64,000 nt of DNA from Cyanophora paradoxa (taxonomy: Eukaryota > Glaucocystophyceae > Cyanophorales > Cyanophoraceae): positions 124,001 to 188,000 of the forward strand of contig QPMI01000100.1 in assembly GCA_004431415.1 (NCBI GenBank). The letters are read 5' to 3'. Below the pieces are notes generated by a model. The model did not search any database. It was not told the DNA's origin and saw only the letters and a list, made by a program, of their open reading frames with translations. Shown here piece after piece: positions 33,593-45,800 of this stretch (positions within the stretch are counted from its first letter, which is position 1; the number at the start of each line of letters is the position of its first letter). The translations under genes were made by a program, and so were the position numbers.

Positions 33593-34458
33593 TCATCGCT
33601 CGGCGTCGAGGGCGTGCTTCTTGAGGTCCTCGAGGCGCGTGTACTCCAGGGCCTTCTCGTGCGTGGCCGCCAGGACGACGGGCGGGGCCACGCCGGCCTC
33701 CAGCGCCTCCTGCCAGCGGCCTGCGCGAGATTCGAATTCGATGATCAGCGATGCAGATTGCTCGGGTACGGGGACCACCGGATCGCATTGGGGACACGCA
33801 CTTGCGCAAAGGCACCAGCGGGAGCCCGGCTTGAGGCCCGGGAATCTGTACTGGGGCCTGGGCGTGGAGAGGTCGTTGCCCCGCGCCTTCGTGAACTCCA
33901 GGAACTCCGCGGTCACCTGAGCGGCCACGACGTGCACGCCAAGATCGTCCGGCCCCGTGGCGCAGAAGCCGTCCCCTGCGAGCGCCGAGAGTGTCGGGAA
34001 ATGAGTGCGCGCGCGCGTGAATGGCGAGGATTGCGTTCGCACGGTAGAAGCCGGTCGGCGGGTCCGAGCAGCAGCGCTCGAGGTCTCCACCGAGCACGTT
34101 CTTCTCCTTCTTCTTTCCCGTGCCGTTGCCGCTGGCGCCTGCGCTCGGTGGTCAGCGTCCTGCGCGTGCGCTGGCCATGGCTATCGAATCTGCGCTGCGA
34201 CGGATGCATTTGCGAAACCGTGCTCGTGCTGCACGTGCTGACTGCATGGAGAGGCCGATCCCCGCCGACCCACGAACGCAACCGGCGCAAAAGGTACGCA
34301 CCGTTCATCGAAGCTCGTGGGCTAGCCGGGGTCGCCGTGAACGTACGCAGAGGCCGGCGCGAGGGCGCTCTAATCCTGAGCTTGGCGAGGGCGCTGGGGG
34401 TGCAGAATGCGGTGCGAGCGGTCTGCGGCACGACGACCTGGACAAAGCAGGCGTTCAT
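33593..34458 (-). CDS. DUF2237 family protein with predicted plastid transit peptide
   Basis: DUF2237 proteins are small, mostly bacterial and algal, of unknown function. Exon 1 starts at an ATG at 34456-34458: MNACFVQVVVPQTARTAF, about 50 Arg/Ser/Ala/Thr-rich residues with an early Phe, which looks like a transit peptide. A phase-1 intron (about 34144-34289) leads to GKKKEKNVLGGDLERCCSDP, PTGFYR, and another intron to DGFCATGPDDLGVHVVAAQV, TAEFLEFTKARGNDLSTPRP, FPGLKPGSRWCLCA. A last intron leads to SRWQEALEAGVAPPVVLAAT, HEKALEYTRLEDLKKHALDA and stop at 33593. The GNDLSTPRP and FPGLKPGxRWCLCAxRW blocks define the family. The conserved Cys residues (CCSDP, FCATGP, WCLCA) suggest metal binding or redox chemistry. 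It is divergent from cyclophilin, 135 bp away. Confidence 0.85.
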
Positions 34459-34593
34459 GGGCTGTGACGAAACCGTCGCAGACCGTCGCAGACCGGCTGC
34501 CGGGGTACGCAGCAGATCGAATCGAAGCAGGTGCTCACCTCCAGAGTACTGCAGCGAAGCCGGGGCGCCGCCAACCTCTCGCGCGCGCGCAGG
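34459..34593. promoter_or_regulatory. Short divergent DUF2237/cyclophilin intergenic region
   Basis: 135 bp separate the two start codons. Both products carry predicted plastid transit peptides, so co-regulation from a shared promoter is plausible. No specific element recognised. Confidence 0.45.
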
Positions 34594-36027
34594 ATGTTCG
34601 TCGCCGCCACCGTCGCCGCTCCTCGCTCGGGTGCCCGTGTCGCCCAGTCGGCCTCGGCGCTCTGCGCTCCGGCGAAGGCGATCCGCTCGGCGAAGGCTGA
34701 GTTCGCTGGATCCGCGTCTTCTGTCGGCCGGAGCTCGTTCGTCGCGGCCCCTGTCTTCGAGGCTCGCCGCGGTGAGCAATGATCGATCCACGCCGATCCA
34801 GGCCGTCTCGTCTTGATTTTGACGGGGCCTCCCAGCGACTCGCAACGTCAATGTCCGCTTCTTCGCTGCTGCCGCGGCCCTCACGCCCGACACCGGTCAT
34901 TGCACTCTTGCGCGTGCCGCACCGCGCCTATCCTCCGCTGACTCTGCCGCTCGCAGCCAAGGTGACCAACAAGGTCTACTTCGACATCGAGGCATGGCGT
35001 TCATGCGCTACGCGTAGCCTTTCTTCCCCTGACGTAGCCACTCGCAGATCGGCGACAAGAAGGCCGGCCGCGTCACCTTCGGCTTGTTCGGCGATGTGGT
35101 GCCGAAGTACGCCAAAGCCAGTCGCTTTCCGCGTACGTGCTCGGCCTCACGCGCGACTTGCAGGACCGCGGAGAACTTCCGCGCCCTCTGCACTGGCGAG
35201 AAGGGTCCGCGTCCGGGCTGGGGCGCGCTCGCAGCTGTCACGCCCTGACCAGCCCTGTGCAGGCTTCGGCTACAAGGGCTGCGCCTTCCACCGTGTGATC
35301 CCCGTGCGTTGCTGAGATCCCATGACTTACTAATTGATCTCTAATTGACCCTTTCCTGGCCGCAGGACTTCATGATCCGTACGCCTGACTGAGGTCTTTT
35401 GGAGGCGATGGAGGACAATTGTAGCTGACACACTAGAGCAGAGGGTGGCGACTTCACCTCCGGTGATGGCCGCGGCGGGAAGAGCATCTACGGTGTGTAT
35501 CATAGTATCTCGTACTTTTCACAGCATCATGAAGTCCTAATCCCTAAAACCCCCAGGCAACAAGTTCGAGGATGAGGCAAGCGGACCACGGATGCCTCTT
35601 AAAGCTATGATGTGGCGTGTGGCCTGACATGGGTACGTTCGCAGAACTTCACCCTCAAGCACACTGGCCCTGGCCTCCTCTCCATGGCCAACGCTGGTAT
35701 GTTCGTTCGCTGGCTCCAGGCTTGAGCAGGCTGACATGGTCGTGCTTTGTTCGCAGGCCCCAACACCAACGGCAGCCAGTTCTTCGTTACCACCGTCGAG
35801 ACCAAGTGGCTCGACGGCCGCCACGGTGAGCTCCACTTCGTGCCTTGTAGATATGAATCTGTAGCTGGCCAATTAATGCACCTCTTCGTCTCACGTCCGG
35901 GGTCGCAGTGGTCTTCGGCAAGGTCATCGAGGGGATGGACATCATCAAGCAGATCGAGAGCTCCCCGACCGGCCCCATGGACCGCCCCAAGAAGGCCGTT
36001 GTCATTGCCGACTGCGGCGAGCTGTAG
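34594..36027 (+). CDS. Plastid-targeted cyclophilin (peptidyl-prolyl cis-trans isomerase)
   Basis: Exons join to about 225 residues. The presequence [20 protein letters not shown], with Phe at position 2, Arg and Ser, resembles a Phe-containing primary-plastid transit peptide. The mature domain is [146 protein letters not shown], ending ADCGEL before TAG 36025-36027. Catalytic Arg (FHR), Phe (DFM), Gln (IQGGDF), the cyclosporin-contacting Trp (KWLDG) and His (GRHVVF) are all present, so it should be active. It closely resembles plant plastid CYP20-type proteins. Two of its introns, 34992-35047 and 35577-35644, use GC donors; both follow a GAG codon. Confidence 0.93.
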
Positions 36028-36207
36028 AGCTGCATCTGTCCTGCATGTTCTGTGATGTTAATTAATGTAAGCTTCTCAGTGCTTAGACTTCAACTTTTTG
36101 AAGAGTTCGATGAGAGAGAGAGTATCCTGGGGAGTACGCAATTTCAGCCTTGTTCGTCGGCCGAAGTCTTCGGCGTTATCGTTCATAGAAAACTAGTACT
36201 TCGAAAG

Positions 36208-37081
36208 ATGTCGTGCACCGATAAGTCGTGGCCCGGCCCGGACTGCACCCAGCCCCGCACGCAGGGCGCTATCCAGCTCAACTGCGTGGGCCGCCACGTG
36301 AGTCTTCTCTGCATCTGGTATCATATCCCGTACATTCCGAGCTGAAACGATCTCTTGCGCAGCTCGGGGTTACTGCGCCCGAGGTGCTTCAAGACTTGAT
36401 CCGATTGCCGTTATGATTCGACACTTAGCGGCCGCGTGCGTACGTCGCAGATGGACGAGGTCTTCGACCAGATCGAAGCCAAGATTGCCCGCGGCGAGTG
36501 CGTGAGCTTTGACCCCCCGCGCTGATTAGCTGAGCGGCCGATGTCGATGTCGGTTAACTCGAAGATTGTGCACAGCTTTCGTTTCCGGGCCTCCGGACGA
36601 TTAGCTGCAGCATCTAGATGTGATGAATGACCCATCGAATAGCTTACTGCGCGCCCCCCCCTTCTTCGGAAGACTCGCTTTAGCTCCCCACGCGCGCTGC
36701 TGCGCACCGGGCTGACGCGTTCTCCCTCCTTGCAGCACTTCCGTTTGCGATTACTACAACCGCGGCGAGCTCCGCTTCGATGATCGCCTCGTGAAGCGCT
36801 GGGATGCGGTCCGATTACCCCGCCCGGCGGCCGCGGCGCTGCTGCCGCAGTGCAGCCACTGCCAGAGCGCTGACGGGCTACCGCCGCGCCGCGGGCCGCA
36901 GGTGGAGAAGAAGTGCGCCAAGCTGTCGCAGCTGGAGGACGACGTGAACCAGGTGTCGGAGGCCTTGTTCGCCGCGGAGCACGACGCCTTCTGCCCCATC
37001 GCTGAGGCGTCGGAGTACGATTGCGCCGAGTCTGAGCTCGAGATGGTCTCGGCCCCTGCCGACGAGGTCGCCTTCATGTAA
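36208..37081 (+). CDS. Hypothetical small Cys-rich protein
   Basis: Not recognised. About 165 residues over four exons: MSCTDKSWPGPDCTQPRTQG, AIQLNCVGRH (36208-36297); LGVTAPE; MDEVFDQIEAKIARG (36450-36496); and, after an intron ending at about 36735, DTSVCDYYNRGELRFDDRLV, KRWDAVRLPRP, then LLPQCSHCQSADGLPPRRGP, QVEKKCAKLSQLEDDVNQVS and an acidic C-terminus ending DEVAFM at TAA 37079-37081. Cys residues are spread along the protein (CxxC at LPQCSHC). The second half could form a helical hairpin. No signal peptide or membrane segment is seen. It is co-directional with cyclophilin, 180 bp downstream of its stop. Confidence 0.6.
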
Positions 37082-37219
37082 GGCAGCTCATTTTAGCACT
37101 CGAGCCTGCTCTTTACAGATTCTGTACTGTTCTAGATCTGTGCTGTTTAGATTGATTCAACCATGCCATGCTATTGTGAGACTGTCCCATATGCAAGCCT
37201 GTCTAAGGAGAGAGTGGGG

Positions 37220-39323
37220 CTATCGCAGGCTAGTCTTGTCAACTATCTGTCGTGCGTGGAGGATGCAATCATTGACCCCGACACCGTAGAAGCTGCTCCC
37301 AGTGAAGGAGAGGCGAGGGAAATAACGGGCAACCTGCTGCTCCAGTTGGGTAACAGTGTCATCTGCCAGCAGCGTGAGGGGGCGATAGAACAGCAACAAA
37401 GCTCAACGCTGACCATGCCCAACGTTGTACTGAGCGATGGCTGCAGTCAGGGCGTCAGGGAAGGGCTTGGCAGTGCAGTAAGAGAATCTCTGTGCACACC
37501 ATTAAAGCCCCGCATGACCTTAATGAGATCGGGCTTGATCTCTGGGGCGATCCCAAGGTGCTTCTTCATGTACTTGACTGCAAGGTCAATGAACTGGGCT
37601 TCTGTCATTTCTGGGAAACGCTGGGGGGCGTGTGAGTGGATGCAGCAATGCTGTCTGGAACAGCAGAGTCTATGCACCTCCTTCATCCGAGCCCCACCAA
37701 TCATCACAGTAAGCCTCGTTTGCTCTGGGGAGTGCTCCTGCTGGCCTGCTCGTGCTGATGAGAAGAGATTCACGCACGCCACAATGAGGGTTGTTCCCAC
37801 CAGGGAAGGTGCACGAGTCCCAGACCATGCCAAGGATCCCCTGGCCCTCCATCGAAGGGCACAGGTGTCCGAAGCCGCTGAAGGGCAGGACCCGCTGCTT
37901 GAAACCTGCACAGAGATCAGAAAGGCGGTCTGACCTTTCAACACACGTGGCGCACCAACAGAGACGACCGCAATGTCTGCATACTGTATGGATCGAAGCT
38001 TGGAAGCAGTGTCTGCATGCTGAGACTCGAGCAGAGGTGCTAGCAATGGCGCTGGGAGCGCCGAGAAGACGTGATCATAAGTTGCAGCTGTCAATAAATA
38101 TATCAGAACAGGGAACTGCAAACACAAAGTGTTGGACGCACAGCTTCCATCATCGAACAGCACGGAGACCTGGGGGAGGGGCAGAGGTCAGAGGGTAATC
38201 AACCGGTACGAAAGCAGGGCAAGGGCACTTTATCGTTTGCACAGGACAACTTCTGCACAGAGCGCTTCGTCAGTACTCGTGCATTCGTGTTCTTGGCCAT
38301 TGCCTCTGTAAGGGTGTCCATCCCATGCTTGAAGCTGATCAGAGCCGCCCCCTTCAACTTCTTCTCAAACTTCGGGTCGAGTGGAGGCCAGCTGCTGACG
38401 GGGGGAGGCGGGTGTGGCGACTTCTTGCTGACAATGCCGAGCTGAGCAAGGATACCGGAGGTCACTGAGCCGCTCTCCCGCTCGGCCTTCCAGAGCTGCC
38501 GGGAAAGTTTCGCGGCGCGAAAGTGACCGGGAGGGCTGAGAGCGCACGGAAGGGAAGCAGGACTTGATGGAAAGCTTTCGGGGATCGCCAGCATACACGC
38601 CAGAGATGACGGGGTCGATCTGAACGAGGCCCGAGGGCGAGTCGGCCGAGCGCCAGCGGGCACGCGGACGCCGGCACAGGGCACGCACGAGAGTTTCGGC
38701 CATCTTCGTCGAGAACCGCCTCGAGAAGAAGTCGTGGATCGATTCGTCGTGGGCGTGCCGCAGCGGCATCCGTGAGCGCTCCCGAAAGAGGACGGTGGCG
38801 AGGCCGGACGTCAGGGGCGAGCGCAAGAAGGCCGGCAAGCTGCTCGGGACCTCCTCCAGCCTGCCGTTCAGCCAGATGTACCTGCGCTTCGCAGCGCTAT
38901 CCGACACGACGACCTGCGTCGCGGCCGCGTTGGTAAGCGCTCGCAGCGCGACGCCGCACGTGCCGAGCGCCCGGCACCCACCTCATCGGCGAGACCGAGC
39001 TGCTGGATGAGGTGCATAGTCTCGCGCCCTGGCGCGCCTGAGGGCCGGACGCCACGCGGTCCCTGCTCGAGCACGAAGTCGTCCTCGCGAAGCGTGCGGA
39101 CCCATCCACCGAGTCTGCTCGACTTCTCCACCAGCGTCACGTTTACGGACGACCCGCGCACTCTGCGTCAAGGCGCCGGTCGACGTGAGCTGGGCGAACC
39201 GACGCGCCCGCCCGGCATCGCGGCGCGCGAAGCGCACTTGTTTAGGAAGTGTGCGGTAGCTAAACCGGATACGCCGCCGCCGAGGACCAGCACCTCCCGC
39301 GGCCTCGTCGCCCTCGTCAACAT
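37220..39323 (-). CDS. PPOX: Protoporphyrinogen oxidase (oxygen-dependent, FAD)
   Basis: Oxidises protoporphyrinogen IX to protoporphyrin IX, the last step shared by heme and chlorophyll synthesis. MLTRATRPREVLVLGGGVSG (ATG at 39321-39323) holds the FAD dinucleotide-binding GxGxxG-type motif. A phase-2 intron leads to SSVNVTLVEKSSRLGGWVRT, FVLEQGPRGVRPSGAPGRET, RYIWLNGRLEEVPSSLPAFL, DESIHDFFSRRFSTKMAETL, SGVYAGDPRKLSIKSCFP, GAALISFKHGMDTLTEAMAK, DHVFSALPAPLLAPLLES, SGFGHLCPSMEGQGILGMVW, the EMTEAQFIDLAVKYMKKHLG helix and a last exon with GSSFYGVGVNDCI, the conserved C-terminal FAD contact. The stop is TAG at 37220-37222. The start lies almost at the FAD motif, so a targeting peptide would need an additional 5' exon. 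The shorter EGQGILG form resembles the mitochondrial/animal PPOX1 clade. Confidence 0.9.
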
Positions 39324-39832
39324 CGCAACGCGTCACGCTCGAGGCCGACACTCGGCAGCTACGCGAGGTCGACACTCGGCAGCTACACCGCAACGCAGCG
39401 CTGCCTCGACGCGCCCGCGTCCTATGCGCGCTGCAATGCGCTTCTTTGCGATTGTGGCTGTGTCGCAGCGGCGCTGCTGCTTCCAGCGAAATAGATGCAG
39501 ATGCAGTAGGCAGACGTGCAATCCACTTACGTTTTACGACCGCCGCTAGAGACGCGGCTGGATCTCGCCGTGTACCCGTCTAGGCCCCGAGGGCATCTCG
39601 CAAGCGCGCCGCCTCCCGGTTCGTCCTGTAGCTTCCCGAGCACATAGCGCGCGGCGGGAGTGAGCGCGCAGCGCGCTTAGCTTCAACCGTTGGTGCGTGC
39701 GCGCGCGTTGCTGACAGGTCGACCAACCCGCATATTCTCTCGTTTTAACATCGATAAGCAAGACGTCCCTAGAGCGCTGGTCGAACGGACGCCGCGTGAG
39801 CATGACCGGTGGCGCGCAGGCGGTTCGCCAAC
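39324..39832. promoter_or_regulatory. Divergent intergenic region between PPOX and the A/E/K-GH13 gene
   Basis: About 509 bp with no supported exon. A tandem of about 19 bp (GGTCGACACTCGGCAGCTAC-like) occurs at about 39347-39385. It may also contain an unresolved 5' exon of PPOX. Confidence 0.4.
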
Positions 39833-42800
39833 ATGGAGAAGATCCGCAGCAAGCGGAAGACGGGCGAGCAGGCTGCGTCGCAGCCTCAAGCTGAAGCGCA
39901 AGCGGCCAGCTCTGCAGCGCCTGCACCGGCCGCGTCAAGCGCACCGGTTGCTCCGTCTGCGAAGTCGGTGCGAAGGATCCAGCCGATGTGCACGCGTCAG
40001 GGCCGTATTTTGATGCGGCGTTTGTTTCTTTCCACAGGACAACCCCGCACAGAAAGCGGCTGCGGCTGCGGCTGAACGCGCCGCCGCTGAGAAGGCCAAG
40101 GAGCGCGAGGCGGCCGAGCAGCGCGTGAAGGTGCTCCCTCGCGTTGTTCTCTTATCGCCTTATCGCCGAAGATCTGACTGACCTCACTTCGCGTGCAGGC
40201 CGAGGAGGAGGCGCGCAGGGCGGCCCAGGCAACGGCGGAGCGCGCAGCGGCGGAGAAGAAGGCGGCCGGGGACAAGGCGGCCGCCGAAAAGGCGGCAGCA
40301 GAGCGTGCGGCCGCCGAGAAGCGGGCCGCTGAGGAGAAGGCGGCAGCAGACAAGACAGCGGCCGCCAAGAAGGCCGCCGAGGAGAAGGCGGCAGCCGAGC
40401 GCAAGGCCGCTGAGGAGAAGGCGGCGAAGGAGGCGGCAGAGAAGCGCGCGGCGGAGGAGAAGGCGGCGGCTGCAAAGGCGGCGGCGGCCAAGGCGGCCGA
40501 GGAGAAGGCGGCGGCCGAGAAGCGCGCCGCCGAGGAGAAGGCGGCTGCGGAGCGCAAGGCCGCGGAGGCCAAGGCCGCAGCCGAGCGTGCAGCCGCAGAG
40601 AAGAAGGCCGCTGAAGAAAAGGCGGCCGCGGAACGCAAGGCGGCCGAGGAGAAGGCGGCGGCAGACCGTGCTGCTGCTGAGAAGAAGAAGGCTGAAGAAA
40701 AGGCGGCAGCAGAACGTAAGGCCGCCGAAGAAAAGGCAGCTGCGGAGCGACGGGCGGCCGAGGAGAAGGCGGCAGCGGAGCGCAGGGCGGCCGAGGAGAA
40801 GGCGGCAGCGGAGCGCAGGGCGGCCGAGGAGAAGGCGGCAGCGGAGCGCAAGGCGCGGGAAGAGGAGGAGGCTCGCCGCGAAGCGGCGGCGAAGGCGGCC
40901 GCCGAGCGAGCCATCGCTGAGCAGGTGGCGGCGGAGAAGCGGGCGGCCGAGGAGAAAGCTGCGGCGGCCAAGGCAGCGGCCGAGAAGGCGGCGGCGGAGC
41001 GGCTCGCGGCTGCGGAGAAGGCGGCCGCGGAAAGAGCGGCGGCTCTGGCGGCGAAGGAGGCGGCGGAGGAGGCCGAGAGGGCGCGACGGGCGGAGAAGGC
41101 GCGCCGCGACGCGGCGGAGGCAGAGCGCATGCGGCGCGAGGTGGGCCGGCCGGCCCCGCCCCGCCCCCTCCCTGTATGCCCGCCCGCCCGCGCATCTTGC
41201 CGACGCCCCGCCGCTGCGCAGCTCGAGCAGAAGCGGCTGGCAGACGAGGCAGAGCGGCGGCTGCGCGTGCAGGCGAGCGAGCGCTGGGCGGGGCCCGCTC
41301 GGCCGCGCGCGGCGGCGCCGGTCTGACGCAGCCCGCGCGCCGCAGATGGGCGCCCCGTCGGCTTCGTCGTCGGCTGTGGCGTCGCCGGCGCCGGCGGCGG
41401 TGGCGAACGGCGTGGAGCACGCGCCCCGCGCGGCGGGCCGCCCCGAGCAGGACGTGGCGTCCATAGTCGCGGTGGGCCTCCGTCTCCGGGCCCCGCCCGC
41501 CCGCAGCACCGGCCCCGAGAAGCTCACGTATGCGCTCAGGCGGCGGCGCTGGCGCGGGCGCGGCGGCGGGCGGAGGAGGACGAGAGGCGGCGGCAGGAGC
41601 GGGCGGACGTGGACCGGCACAAGCGCGAGATGGCCGAGGCGGCGGCCCGCGAGGCCGAGGAGGCGATGCGCCGGCGGCGGGAGCAGGCGGAGGCCAACCG
41701 CCGCGCCGCGGCCGAGGCCGAGCTCAAGAAGAAGCAGGTCCGACGCGCCGGCGCGCCGCGCCGCGTCCCGGGGTTGGGCACCGATGAGCGGCCGCCTTGC
41801 GGGGGCAGGAGGAGGAGCGGCGGCGGGCGGACGAGGAGCGGAGGCGGCGGGAAGCCGAGGCCAAGGCCAAGGCGGAGGAGGAGCGGCGGCGCAAGGAGGA
41901 GGAGGAGCGCTGGCGCCGCGAGGCGGAGGCGGAGGCGGCGCGCGCGGCGGCCGAGGAGCAGCGGCGCGCCCGCGAGGAGGAGGAGGCGAAGACACGCGCG
42001 GCGGAGGAGGCCCGCCGCAGGGTGCGTCGTTTCCGCCCGAGCTCCCCCCTGGCTAGCTGGCGGGCCGGCGCTCACCCCGAGCAGGCCGAGGAGGAGGAGG
42101 CGCGCAGAGAAGCTGCGGCCCAGGCGGCCGCGGAGCGCGCGGCGGCCGAGCGGAGGGCCGCTGAAGAGAAGGCGGCGGCGGAGCGCAAGGCGGCCGCCGA
42201 GAAGGCGGCCGCCGAGGCCAAGGCCAAGGCGGAGGCCGAAGCAAAGGCCAAGGCGGAGGCGGAAGCGAAGGCCGCCGAGAAGCGAGCCACTGAGGAGAAG
42301 GCGGCGGCGGAGAAGGCGGCCGCCGCCAAGAAGGCCGCCGAGGAGAAGGCGGCAGCCGAGCGCAAGGCCGCTGAGGAGAAGGCGGCGAAGGAGGCGGCCG
42401 AGAAGCGCGCGGCGGAGGAGAAGGCGGCGGCTGCGAAGGCGGCGGCGGCCAAGGCGGCCGAGGAGAAGGCGGCGGCCGAGAAGCGCGCCGCCGAGGAGAA
42501 GGCGGCGGCGGAGCGCAAGGCCGCTGAGGAGAAGGCGGCAGCCGAGCGCAAGGCAGCTGAGGAGAAGGCAGCCTCGGAGAAGCGCACGGCGGATGCCAAG
42601 GGCGCGGCGGAGAAGCGCGCGGCGGGCGAGAAGGCGGCCGAGGACAAGAAGGCCGCGGACAAGGCGGCAGAGAAGGCGGCGGCCGACAAGGCGGCCGCTG
42701 AGAAGAAGGCGGGCGAGGAGCGCGCGGCTGCGGCGAAGGCGGCGGCCGAGAAGCGCGCGGCGGAGGAGAAGGCGGCCGCCGCCAAGAAGGCGGCCGAGGA

Positions 42801-45800
42801 GCAGGCGGCGAAGGATAAGGAGGCGGCAGAGAAGGCGGAGGCGGCCGCCGCGGAGGCGTCGGCGTCGTCGTCGTCCAAGGGCAAGAGCAAGAAGAAGAAG
42901 GGGAAGGGCGGGGCGGGCAAGGCCGAGGAGGATGCGGCTGAGGCGAAGGCGGCGGAGGCGAAGGCGGAGGCGGAGCGGGCGGAGATGGCGGCGGCTGCGG
43001 AGCGGACGGCGAAGGAGGCGGAGCGAAGGGCGCGCGTCGCGGCGGAGGAGGCGGCCGCCGCGGAGCGCACGGCGGCCGAGGCGGCCGCCGCGGATCGATC
43101 GCGCGCGGAGGCCGACCGCGCCCGCGCGACGGCCGCCGCGGCGGCGGCCGAGCGGCGCCTGAAGGCGGCCTCGGAGCCGGCCCGGCGGCGGCCCCCGCCG
43201 CTGCTGCCCCCGCCCCCGCAGCCGCCTCCGCAGCCGCTGCTGCGCCGGCGACGCCGGCCAAGTCGACGGTGCGCGGGCCGCGCCGCGCGCAGTCTACGTA
43301 GATTTCTCAAAGAGAGCGGCAGGACACGGTGGTGGAGACTGCGGAGGAGGCGTCGGCGCGGCGCAGGCGCGACGAGGCCAAGGCACGCGCTCCCGTCCCT
43401 TCCCCTCGGCTTCAGCTTAGGCTTTCGGCTGACGGCGGGGCGCGGGCGCGCAGGGCGCCGCGGTGGCCGCTGAGGACGCGGCGGCGGCGCGGAGGGCCGA
43501 GGCGGACAAGAAGGCGGGGGCGCAGGGCCCCCCGACCCTCGGCTGCAGCCGCGTGCGCACACACGCGCCCTTTCCCCCATCCATCCATCCGCCCCGCCAT
43601 CCCCTTAAGAAGAGCGCAGGGCGCGGACGGCGAGTGGAGCTTCGCCGTCTTCGCGCCGCACGCGAGCCGCGCGTGGATCTTCGTCCAGGCGGGGCCCGAC
43701 CACGCGGGCGCGCCCGAGGCGCGGGCGGCCGGCGAGGAGCTGGAGATGGAGCGGTACACGGCGCACGGGCTCTACACGGCGACCGTGCCGGGCCTGCTCC
43801 CCGGCGACCGCTACTGCTTCGTCTTCGAGCAGCCGGCGCCGGAGGAGGACGACGAGGAGTACGACGAGGACGGAGAGCGGGAGCGGCGGCGCCGGTTCGC
43901 GGAGGCGGCCGCGTGGGCGGCGCAGGTCCGGGGCGAGCCGCTGCCGGCCCCGGAGGAGGCCGAAGGCGAGGCCAAGAAGAAGGAGACGGGGCCCCGGCTC
44001 CTCCGCCGCCGCGACCCCTACGCCCGCGCCGCCGTGCGCCCATCCACCCATACTCTAAATACGATCTGCTCCTCAACTCTGCTCTCTTTAGAGCTTCTAA
44101 AAACTAGTATAAATAACCCTAGATACTCTAAATGCACTCTGCTCCTCACCTCTCTTCAGGACTTCGACTCGGAGCTGTGCATCGTGTGCGACGACGGGGC
44201 GGACTTCGAGTGGGCGCCCTTCGCGGCCGAGGCCCCCGAGGACATGGTCATCTACGAGCTGCACGCCTCGGGTGAGTGAATGAATGAACCCCAATCATAA
44301 CTTTGTAACTAACGAACGAGAGAACGAACGAATTAACCTAATCTCGTCTATCTCTAGCTCTCTAGCGTCTATCTCTAATCTCGTGAATGAATCGCGCTCT
44401 AGCTCCTCATCCTAATCTCGACTTTCTAACTGACTAACTTCAATCTTCTTCTTCCTAAGGGATGGTGGGCCTGCGGGACGGCCTGGACTACCGCACGGAG
44501 CTCTCGGTGTACGAGAAGCTCGAGACGAAGCTCGCCCACATCGCCGGCCTCGGGTCCGACCCCTGCGCTTCCTTATACTTCTGCGGCTCCCCGCTCTAGA
44601 GTCCTCGAGTTCTAGAATGAAGGCCTCGCTAGCTCGCTCGCTCGCTCGCGTCTGAGCCTCTTGAGCTAGCTAGTCTTACTCACGCGTCGCCCCGGCCCGG
44701 CCCGCCCCGCCCCGCAGCTTCAACACCATCCTGCTGCTCCCCGTCCAGGGTCCGCCCGCCCGTCCCTCTTCCATCCTCCCTCGCCGAAGCCGACGGGGCG
44801 GGGCCCCGCAGAGCACTCGGACGGGCTGGGCCAGGAGCCGCGCATGCCGCGGGCGCTGCACGGGCCCTGGGGCACCCCCGACCAGGTCCGTCTTGAATCT
44901 GACTTCACCTGACTTGACTAAACTTAGACCTTATTAACCTAACTAAACTTAACTTGAATCTTACTCAACTCATCTCCACTTGAACCTTTCCGCTCTCCCT
45001 CGCCTCGCCTCGACCGCTCCTAACTCGCGGTCGCTCCGGGCAGCTGCGGCGGTTCGTGGACGCGGCGCACCGCGCCGGCCTCGCGGTCCTCATCGACGTC
45101 GTCCTCGCCCACGGCGCCACAAAGGTGTCCTCGCACGCCAATATAAGAATAACAGAAGCTCGTGCTAAGCTAAGATATAGCTTAGTATACCGCCCATGCT
45201 AAGCATACTGCTTTGGCTAAGAAGATAGATATAAAACTGCTGCTGAACCGGACTAGCCACAAGAAGATAATACGTACTATGGCTGAACTTGACTGCGGTG
45301 CAGGGGAACGCGCTGTGGAACTTCGACGCGGAGGGCCCCGAGGAGGACGGCGGCATCTACTTCTTCGGCGCCGAGGAGACCCCCCGCGGCCGCCTCTTCT
45401 CCTTCGAGCGCCGCTGGGTCCGCCTGCTTCGCACCCAATCTAAGACCTAAACAAGACTAAGACCTAATAAGATCTAATAAGACCTAAGACTAAGACCTAA
45501 TGAGACTAAGACTGAGACCCCCCGCGGCCGCCTCTTCTCCTTCGAGCGCCGCTGGGTCCGTCAGTCTAAGTTCACTTTGGTTCACCTTACAGAATGAGGA
45601 ACTAGAACGTTAACCGGGCCCAACAAGACGAAGACCTAGTCAGGCCCGGGAAGGGCCCGCCCCCTTGCACTAAGACTGAGACGCCCCGCGGCCGCCTCCT
45701 CTCCTTCGAGCGCCGCTGGGTCCGTCTGCTTCGCACCCAATCTAAGACCTAAACAAGACTAAGACCTAATAAGATCTAAGAAGACCTGACACTAAGACCT

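Noticed and set aside
41609-43162. Long Arg/Pro-rich open frames on both strands across the A/E/K region (for example the minus-strand Ser/Ala-rich frames at 40.0-43.6 kb)
   Set aside because: They are shadow frames of a GC-rich repetitive gene. Their composition is explained by the GAG/AAG/GCG codons of the plus-strand frame, and only that frame continues through splice sites into a recognisable domain.
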